From assembly GCA_002339355.1 (NCBI GenBank), contig DDKQ01000056.1:1-10660 (forward strand): a DNA stretch of 10,660 bases. The letters run 5' to 3'. This document shows positions 5,905 through 10,660 of this stretch, one piece after another. The notes below the pieces were generated by a model, which had not been told where the DNA came from, did no database searches, and saw nothing but the letters and a program-made list of their open reading frames with translations. A program made the translations under genes and the position numbers. How positions within the stretch are numbered: position 1 is the stretch's first letter; every line of letters begins with the position of its first letter. The stretch is from Candidatus Subteraquimicrobium carltonvillense (GTDB taxonomy: Bacteria; Actinomycetota; Aquicultoria; Subteraquimicrobiales; Subteraquimicrobiaceae).

Positions 5905-6555
5905 GTGAATATGAAGCCACTACTCCAAGTAGCTTTAGATATCATAGATAGGGAAAAGACTTTAAGGTTGGCTGCGGAGACAGCAAACTCCGTAGACATC
6001 ATCGAAGCTGGAACTCCATTGATTAAAACCGTGGGTTTAAGTATAGTACGCGAACTTAAAAGGTTATTCCCGAGAAAAAGTATCGTCGCGGATATGAAAA
6101 CAGCGGATACGGGAGCTCTCGAAGCAAGATTGGCATTTGAAGCCGGTGCCGATATGACCACGGTCCTGGGGTCAGCTTCCCTATTCACCATTGAAGAAGC
6201 GATCTTGGAAGCAAAAATTCGCGGGAAAAAGGTGATGGTGGACTTAATCGGGGTGGAAGATAAGCTTACCAGAGCCCAAGTGATACAGAGATTGAATCCG
6301 GATTATATTGGGGTTCACACTGGTATTGATGAACAAGTAAAGGGTAAAAGCCCATTTCAGAACGTTCGGGAACTCATCAAGTTGAAAGTACCCCTCGCTG
6401 TTGCGGGAGGAATCAAACTTGAAAATCTGGAGCGCTTAAGGGAATTCAAACCGGCCATAATCATAGTGGGCGGGGGCATAATTAGAAAGGAAAGGCCAGG
6501 GGAGGCAGCAAAAGCAATCAAGGAAAAGATCAACGAACTCTGGTCCCAAGACTAA
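5905..6555 (+). CDS. hxlA: 3-hexulose-6-phosphate synthase (HPS)
   Basis: HPS joins formaldehyde to ribulose 5-phosphate giving D-arabino-3-hexulose 6-phosphate, or runs in reverse to supply pentose phosphate where the oxidative pentose pathway is missing. The 216-residue protein shows the orotidine-monophosphate-decarboxylase-fold signatures in order: LQVALD (7-12), EAGTPLIK (34-41), the catalytic DxKxxD in DMKTADTG (63-70), GVHTGID (136-142), AGGI (167-170) and the phosphate-binding VGGGI (188-192). The length is normal for a stand-alone HPS. The frame begins at GTG 5905; ATG 5911 is equally possible, and neither has a good Shine-Dalgarno. The isomerase gene follows after 17 bases, and that pairing settles the call over the related 3-keto-L-gulonate-6-phosphate decarboxylases. 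Confidence 0.92.
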   Translation: MNMKPLLQVALDIIDREKTLRLAAETANSVDIIEAGTPLIKTVGLSIVRELKRLFPRKSIVADMKTADTGALEARLAFEAGADMTTVLGSASLFTIEEAILEAKIRGKKVMVDLIGVEDKLTRAQVIQRLNPDYIGVHTGIDEQVKGKSPFQNVRELIKLKVPLAVAGGIKLENLERLREFKPAIIIVGGGIIRKERPGEAAKAIKEKINELWSQD

Positions 6556-6572
6556 AAATTCGAGGTGAAAAT

Positions 6573-7142
6573 ATGTATTATCGGGTGCTCTTAGACGGGA
6601 TTGATGAGGTTACCTCCAAAATCGATCCACTGGAATTTAAAAAAATCGTGGATATCATCAAAGAAGCACGAAGAATTTATATCATTGGTGCTGGAAGGAG
6701 TGGACTGGTGGCCAAAGCCTTCGCTATGCGCCTGGTGCACTTGAGGAAAAGAACCTTTGTGGTTGGGGAAACTGTGGTTCCGGCCATGCGTAAGCAGGAT
6801 ATTTTAATAGCCGTCTCCGGCTCTGGAAGAACCAAATCCGTAGTCGAAATCGCCAAAACAGCCAAGTCCATTGGAGGTAAAGTGGTAGCGGTAATCGGGG
6901 ATAGGCAATCCGAACTTGCCCAATGCTCAGATTTAATCGTGGAAATTCCAGTGCCCAAGGTGAAGGACGTCATCAGCAGTTACGATTCCCGGCAGTTGAT
7001 CGGTAAAATAACCCTAGCTCCCCTGGGCTCGCTCTTTGAGCTCTCTGCCATGATATTCTTCGAATGCGTCATCGCCGAGTTGATGAGAAAGCTCGAAATC
7101 AGCGAGGAGCAGATGAAGCGGGAGCATACCATTTTAGAATAG
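6573..7142 (+). CDS. hxlB: 6-phospho-3-hexuloisomerase (PHI)
   Basis: PHI converts 3-hexulose 6-phosphate to fructose 6-phosphate, the second step of the ribulose monophosphate pathway. The 189-residue protein is a single SIS sugar-isomerase domain. It has GAGRSG (39-44) after an initial beta strand, AFAMRLVHL on the next helix, SGSGRT (82-87) for phosphate binding, APLGSLFELSAM (149-160) near the active site, and the family-typical end MKREHTILE with conserved His185. Length matches the family. GAGGTG at 6562-6567 gives a good ribosome site for ATG 6573. It is co-transcribed with the synthase (17-base gap). A segment VPKVKDVISSYDSRQLIGK (about 127-145) is somewhat longer and more basic than I expect, but the core is intact. 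Confidence 0.93.
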   Translation: MYYRVLLDGIDEVTSKIDPLEFKKIVDIIKEARRIYIIGAGRSGLVAKAFAMRLVHLRKRTFVVGETVVPAMRKQDILIAVSGSGRTKSVVEIAKTAKSIGGKVVAVIGDRQSELAQCSDLIVEIPVPKVKDVISSYDSRQLIGKITLAPLGSLFELSAMIFFECVIAELMRKLEISEEQMKREHTILE

Positions 7143-7231
7143 CCGTTAATTTTTAACAACACTTTTTGCGTTTTCTCTTGCCGCTGGGGAATGTCAGGTA
7201 TATAAAATCATTACCCGCAATCTTCCAAAGC

Positions 7232-7258
7232 CTGAGAAAGGCTCTCAGAGCTTATTTT
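7232..7258 (+). terminator. Weak terminator candidate downstream of hxlB
   Basis: CTGAGA (7232-7237), loop AAGGC, TCTCAG (7243-7248) then AGCTTATTTTA form a six-pair hairpin with a modest T-rich tail, 90 bases after the hxlB stop. The stem is short, so it is only a candidate. The rest of the 7143-7282 spacer shows no gene. Confidence 0.3.
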
Positions 7259-7282
7259 ACCTTTCGGGGTCGCATCGTGCAT

Positions 7283-7311
7283 ATTAATAAAAGCGAGGCT
7301 GAAAGCCTCGC
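7283..7311 (-). terminator. Rho-independent terminator of the glycosyltransferase gene
   Basis: On the minus strand GCGAGGC, loop TTTCA, GCCTCGC (7293-7311) is followed directly by TTTTATTAAT. It begins seven bases after the glycosyltransferase stop codon. The spacing, seven-pair GC-rich stem and T run are typical. Plus-strand reading lacks a T run, so it serves the minus strand. Confidence 0.85.
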
Positions 7312-7318
7312 ACTACTA

Positions 7319-8572
7319 CTACATCTTCTCGAAAAGTTTTGTCGCCCTTTTCACCAGGTAAGGTTTAACCTCTTCAAAGATTTGGGCTTGATTCTCAATT
7401 AATTGATCGGCCTTCTTCGTCGAGATATCCCTGGCCTCCAAAATATAAGAGGCTGTGCGACCGTAATAAAGAGGTGTCATCATACTGACCAGCTTTTGCT
7501 TGTCCTTCTTCCACTTCTTATAATTTAATGCAAAATCGTAAACCACTTTCGCCCACAAATCCGATGGAAAGTTGAATTCATCGCGACTTTTTAAGAACAC
7601 CTTTTCGACCTCGTTAAAGCTCTCTTCGGATAAAACTTCCCTCCACAAGGGACTAAAGTGACCGAACCCAAGACAAAAATTCTCGATGAGATCCTGCACG
7701 GAGACCTTGACTGGGTCCGGTTCAACCTTTGAAGCTCGCCCATAAAAATCAACTTCATCGCTTTCCTTAATCCTATACAACTTATCCTCATGCTGAGCCA
7801 TGAGGGTAAAAAGAGTCCCCGCGACCTGTCTAAACATGGGACCTAAAGTTGTCGGTTCCCTCCCCGTATGGACCTTTGTGCCCAGTCGAGATTGACAAAC
7901 CTTGACTCCTTGCTCAATCGCCGTTATCGTGAGCCAGATATCGATACCATATTTGGCCACATCGGTTTCCCAAACATCCTGCTTTATATAGAAGTCAAAG
8001 AGCTCTCTACAGATGCCAAATTCTCCTCCAATTGGTTGACGGATTCTTCTACCAAAAATGGCTCTAGTGAGAGGATAAGCGAGGAGCTTGGTGATGGTTC
8101 CATCATATTTGTGACGCGTATAATAGGGTGCTACGAATTCGTATTCACCCTTCAGAATGGGATCCGCAAGGAGTTCTATCCACTCGGGAACAATGCTTTT
8201 CAAGTCGGAGTCCACCACAATTATGACATCGGCTCTCAAAGCATAACCGATCTCAAATACTGCCCGGAGGGAAGAACCTTTTCCAGGTAGTCCCCGGTAA
8301 ATGGTGACCAATCTCTCAACACCCGCTGAGCGGGGAAGGCCTTGAGCCATCTCACGGCTGTCGTCGGTGGAACCTCCATCGGAGACCACGATCAAAGATC
8401 TTTTATTAGGGGAATATTTACGCAAGCCGGTCTCAACAGTGTTTATAACATAACCCACGGTCCTCTGGTTATTGTAGCAGGGGATACCGACCAGTAGATC
8501 AACCTGACCTATCTCTTTGATCCTTGATCTAGCTTCATCACGAAGTGCAGTGGCAAATATCGTAATAATCAC
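7319..8572 (-). CDS. GT-A fold glycosyltransferase, glucosyl/mannosylglycerate-synthase-like
   Basis: A 417-residue inverting- or retaining-type GT-A enzyme without membrane segments. The nucleotide-sugar fold starts at DLLVGIPCYNNQRTVG (25-40), with SDGGSTDDS (64-72), PGKGSS (96-101), the metal-binding DSD (121-123), QPIGGEFGI (179-187), YGIDIW (208-213) and a later His235. PGKG, DxD, QPxGGE and YGID occur in the same order in mannosylglycerate synthase (GT78) and glucosyl-3-phosphoglycerate synthase (GT81), enzymes making compatible solutes common in thermophiles. A helical C-terminal domain (about 290-417) also fits. Donor and acceptor cannot be fixed from sequence. The frame starts with GTG at 8570-8572, but AAAGGGGTGA overlaps that codon, so the true start may differ by a few codons; none of the recognised motifs is affected. 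It is convergent with hxlAB and appears monocistronic. Confidence 0.82.
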   Translation of the reverse strand: MIITIFATALRDEARSRIKEIGQVDLLVGIPCYNNQRTVGYVINTVETGLRKYSPNKRSLIVVSDGGSTDDSREMAQGLPRSAGVERLVTIYRGLPGKGSSLRAVFEIGYALRADVIIVVDSDLKSIVPEWIELLADPILKGEYEFVAPYYTRHKYDGTITKLLAYPLTRAIFGRRIRQPIGGEFGICRELFDFYIKQDVWETDVAKYGIDIWLTITAIEQGVKVCQSRLGTKVHTGREPTTLGPMFRQVAGTLFTLMAQHEDKLYRIKESDEVDFYGRASKVEPDPVKVSVQDLIENFCLGFGHFSPLWREVLSEESFNEVEKVFLKSRDEFNFPSDLWAKVVYDFALNYKKWKKDKQKLVSMMTPLYYGRTASYILEARDISTKKADQLIENQAQIFEEVKPYLVKRATKLFEKM

Positions 8573-8633
8573 CCCTTTATGTAAGTCTACTATACACTGG
8601 ACATAATTCCAGAAGGTAAGTTTGCAAACTAAG

Positions 8634-8704
8634 TTCTAAACCCTAAATTCGAAATCCTAAATCCTAAACAAATTCAAAATCCAAATTTTGGAAATCCTAA
8701 ACAC
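8634..8704 (+). repeat. Degenerate AT-rich repeat array; includes dispersed 29-bp repeat copy 2 (8637-8665)
   Basis: Irregular units such as CCTAAAT, ATCCTAAA and AAATTCGAAA recur every 7-12 bases, then CAAATTCAAAATCCAAATTTTGG and another ATCCTAAAC. Bases 8637-8665 match 203-231 at 26 of 29 positions. Origin and function unknown. Confidence 0.55.
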
Positions 8705-8753
8705 TCTTTTCAAGAATTGAGCCGAAGATTTTCGTCATATTTCATCTCGTTTT

Positions 8754-8809
8754 GACCTTTAAATTGTTCAACTGAGTTCACAACGAAGTTTTGGACCTTT
8801 GATATTGTT
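8754..8809 (+). repeat. Spaced direct repeat, GACCTTT plus ATTGTT
   Basis: GACCTTTAAATTGTT (8754-8768) and GACCTTTGATATTGTT (8794-8809) begin exactly 40 bases apart, about four helical turns, each preceded by GTTTTG. They could be paired protein sites or a short duplication; the match is short. Confidence 0.3.
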
Positions 8810-8850
8810 TAGTGCTTAGTATTTTGAGATTAGAATTTAAATTTGAGATA
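8805..8850 (-). repeat. Low-complexity AT repeat in inverse orientation
   Basis: Read on the minus strand this stretch gives AAATTTAAATTCTAATCTC and ACTAAGCACTAAAC, resembling in composition and phrasing the plus-strand array at 8634-8704. The two arrays therefore face each other across about 100 bases. Confidence 0.35.
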
Positions 8851-8902
8851 AAGCCGTTTTTGTAGCAAAAAGAGCTTCGTCTACCTCAGGCGATTTTATG
8901 TC

Positions 8903-8917
8903 TAGCCTATAAGGCTA
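8903..8917 (-). terminator. Short hairpin at the ATPase gene stop, doubtful terminator
   Basis: TAGCC, loop TTATA, GGCTA on the minus strand directly follows the TAG stop and uses the second tandem TAG (8915-8917). The downstream GACATAAAAT is not T-rich, so termination activity is doubtful. Confidence 0.2.
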
Positions 8918-10660
8918 CTATCTACTAAGATCAATGACCTTATCCGCATAGGCATCATATCTATCACTGCAGGTAAAAAGGATTATCTGGTATTCCTTTG
9001 CGATTTCTTTGACCAATTCCATGGTGTTCCTCAATCTTTCATCATCGAAGGTGATAAAGGGATCATCGAAAAGCAAAGGAGGCTTTTTGCCCTTGGAGAT
9101 GAGCTTGACCAAACCCAAACGAGCTGATAGATAAATTTGGTCGATGGTTGCCCGACTGAGTTCCCCAGCTTTTACATAGTCCTTCTTTTCCTCAGAGTAG
9201 ACGAAAAACTCCAAATTTTCCTGATTTACTTTTACCCTGTTATATTTACCATTGGTTATTATGTTAATATATCTGGAAACCTCTTCCTCCAAGACCTTCG
9301 TCGCTGAGCGTAGAGTGGATTCTCGGGCTTCATCTATGCTTTTCAATACAAGCTCATAAACTCTTCGTCGCCTTTGGTAGAATTCCAGCCTCTGTTGTAA
9401 ATCGGCGAGTTTCTCATCAATGGCTGCCAAATCCTCAGAGGTGGCTCTAGCTTTGGAGATGACGATCTCCAACCCCTTTTTCTCCTCCTCGAGTGCCCTT
9501 TTTTTCTCCGCCAGATCCTCTATTTCCTGGAGCAACTTCTGAAACTGCTCAGGATCGAGGGCTATGGGATCGAGGCTTTCCCACTCCTCCTTCTTGGCAT
9601 TACGGTCCAGAGCTAAGGTTCTTGATTCCTCCACCAAATCTTCAATCAATTTGTCCCCTAGAATCCCGCTCAATTCACTATCCTTCGCCAACTTTTCAGC
9701 GCGGAGGGGTTTATACTTCTCATATCTCTCCAAGCACTCAGTGGCGGTTTTACACCTCGCTTTAGCCAAAAGATATTTGATTTGATCATTTATTTCGGTT
9801 ATCTGCTCTTCAACTTTAATCTTTTGATACCTTATTTGAGAAACTACCGTTCCCAGATCAACTTGGGGCTCGGGTTTTATGCGTAAAACTCCATAACCGG
9901 CTACGAGCAGACCAACAATGGCCAAAATGAGCATAAACTTAGAGAGAAAAGCACCGATAATGCCCAATAAGAGGAGAATCGTACCTAAGATCAAAGGGTA
10001 ATTACCGGTGGGAGTGGACTGGAGCTGAAGATCTGCCTGCCCTGCCGGTCCCAAAGGGAGGCTTCGCTCTAGGCGGGCCTCATGGTAGGCAAGGCTTGGT
10101 TCCACCAGTTGCTGCTCTAGAGAGTCCCTCATTTGCTCCAAAGATTGCTTTCTGCCAAGGAGAGTGCGAAGTGCATCCACGTCTTCATCCTCTATTTTCT
10201 CCAAAAAGCTGTAGGGTTTGAGCCTCTCATTAAGCTCATCGATCTCGTACTTTATACCAAAAGCGCGTTGGATATTCTGGTAGCATTCCTCGATTTTCTC
10301 CAGTTCTTGTTCAAGCCATCGCCTCCTCTCATTCCTACACTTAAGATTCATTTTGGTGGAAAGTTCTGTGCTTAAGTCCTTCAGTTCCCTTTCCACTTCA
10401 AAAAGTCTGGTGCTAGTTCTCCGAACCTCTTCTATCTCGTCCTCTAGTTGTCTCCGCTTCTCCTCCAGCTCCCCAATGGCGGTGGAAAGCTTTTGAATTT
10501 CCCCAGGATATTTTGTTATTTTGCCCTCCCCTTTTATCAGCTCCTTTAAAGTAGCTTTCAACCTTTCACAAGCCCAAGAGGCGGTCACCTCATCCTCCCC
10601 CGTAATCGTCGCTTGGAGACTATCGCCTATTTCTCTTTCCCCTTTGGATATCTGCGCCAC
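8918..10660 (-). CDS. YhaN/SbcC-like coiled-coil ATPase, N-terminus beyond the window
   Basis: The visible 580 residues are the C-terminal part of a large ABC-type, SMC-like ATPase. Long Glu/Lys/Leu coiled coils (about 32-190 and 270-460) flank two membrane helices (about 221-238 and 242-260), a membrane hairpin set in the coiled coil as in YhaN proteins. The C-terminal ATPase lobe has the signature LSRATIDQIYLSARLGL (501-517), Walker B LLFDD (529-533) and D-loop FITFDDERL (535-543), then a last strand IILFTCSD. The Walker A lobe must lie to the right of the window, so the start seen at the edge (GTG at 10658-10660) is not a real start. YhaN is usually encoded beside a YhaO/SbcD-type nuclease; that partner would be upstream, out of sight. 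A role in DNA-end handling or repair at the membrane is inference from the family. Tandem TAG stops end the frame. Confidence 0.87.
   Translation of the reverse strand: MAQISKGEREIGDSLQATITGEDEVTASWACERLKATLKELIKGEGKITKYPGEIQKLSTAIGELEEKRRQLEDEIEEVRRTSTRLFEVERELKDLSTELSTKMNLKCRNERRRWLEQELEKIEECYQNIQRAFGIKYEIDELNERLKPYSFLEKIEDEDVDALRTLLGRKQSLEQMRDSLEQQLVEPSLAYHEARLERSLPLGPAGQADLQLQSTPTGNYPLILGTILLLLGIIGAFLSKFMLILAIVGLLVAGYGVLRIKPEPQVDLGTVVSQIRYQKIKVEEQITEINDQIKYLLAKARCKTATECLERYEKYKPLRAEKLAKDSELSGILGDKLIEDLVEESRTLALDRNAKKEEWESLDPIALDPEQFQKLLQEIEDLAEKKRALEEEKKGLEIVISKARATSEDLAAIDEKLADLQQRLEFYQRRRRVYELVLKSIDEARESTLRSATKVLEEEVSRYINIITNGKYNRVKVNQENLEFFVYSEEKKDYVKAGELSRATIDQIYLSARLGLVKLISKGKKPPLLFDDPFITFDDERLRNTMELVKEIAKEYQIILFTCSDRYDAYADKVIDLSR

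Larger units (their letters stand above)
8573..8917. other. AT-rich intergenic region with low-complexity repeats
   Basis: No gene is visible in these 345 bases. They hold two low-complexity arrays in opposite orientation (8634-8704 and 8805-8850), a spaced direct repeat, and just before the glycosyltransferase start a possible minus-strand -10 box TATAGT (8589-8594) without a clear -35. The ATPase gene transcribed from the right ends at 8918. Confidence 0.5.

Noticed and set aside
7166..7402. 78-codon plus-strand frame after hxlB
   Set aside because: It runs through the glycosyltransferase terminator and into that gene's C-terminal codons antisense, and has no recognisable domain.
7868..8290. 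140-codon plus-strand frame inside the glycosyltransferase gene
   Set aside because: It is antisense to the strongly supported glycosyltransferase motifs and shows no family features.
8634..8850. CRISPR array
   Set aside because: The repeat units are short, degenerate and AT-rich, without constant repeats or unique spacers, and no cas gene is present.

Overview
The window looks like a bacterial chromosome of moderate to low GC, probably from a Gram-positive or actinobacteria-like, possibly thermophilic lineage. The clues are an actinobacterial-style pairing of an ECF sigma factor with a membrane DUF5667 protein, a class E-like sortase with a surface protein ending in an LPxTG-type signal, strong AGGAGG Shine-Dalgarno sites, GTG starts, and an archaeal-like pair of formaldehyde or pentose-supply enzymes (HPS/PHI). 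A deep-branching actinobacterial lineage of the Hakubella type would fit, but that is inference only.

Layout: bases 1-163 hold a very small membrane ORF, or the tail of a gene cut by the window edge. Bases 231-1995 are a minus-strand operon: ECF sigma factor, DUF5667 membrane protein (likely the sigma regulator), and a MazG-type nucleotide pyrophosphohydrolase. Bases 2113-5537 are a minus-strand cell-surface module: a sortase and a 775-residue DUF11-repeat protein with signal peptide, Cys-rich head, tandem beta domains, proline-rich stalk and LPPTG anchor. The two are separated by a bidirectional terminator and an unexplained GC-rich block full of inverted repeats. Bases 5607-5880 hold a small broken reading frame with a hairpin at its end. 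Bases 5905-7142 are a plus-strand hexulose-6-phosphate synthase / phosphohexuloisomerase operon. A convergent GT-A glycosyltransferase (7319-8572), related to the families that make glucosyl- or mannosylglycerate, follows. An AT-rich, repeat-filled spacer (8573-8917) leads to the C-terminal 580 residues of a YhaN/SbcC-like coiled-coil ATPase with a membrane hairpin, cut by the right edge.

How the genes may work together: the sortase probably anchors the DUF11 protein, since enzyme and sorting signal lie side by side. The sigma/DUF5667 pair is a plausible envelope-signal switch; its targets are not visible, though the neighbouring surface module is a candidate. HPS/PHI supply or consume ribulose 5-phosphate. 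The remaining genes appear to be independent housekeeping or stress functions.

The best leads for something undescribed are the structured GC-rich block at 2857-3100, the Cys-rich LPPTG surface protein with a calcium-loop insertion, and a 29-bp AT-rich repeat found in two distant spacers. No CRISPR array, tRNA, rRNA or transposase gene was recognised.
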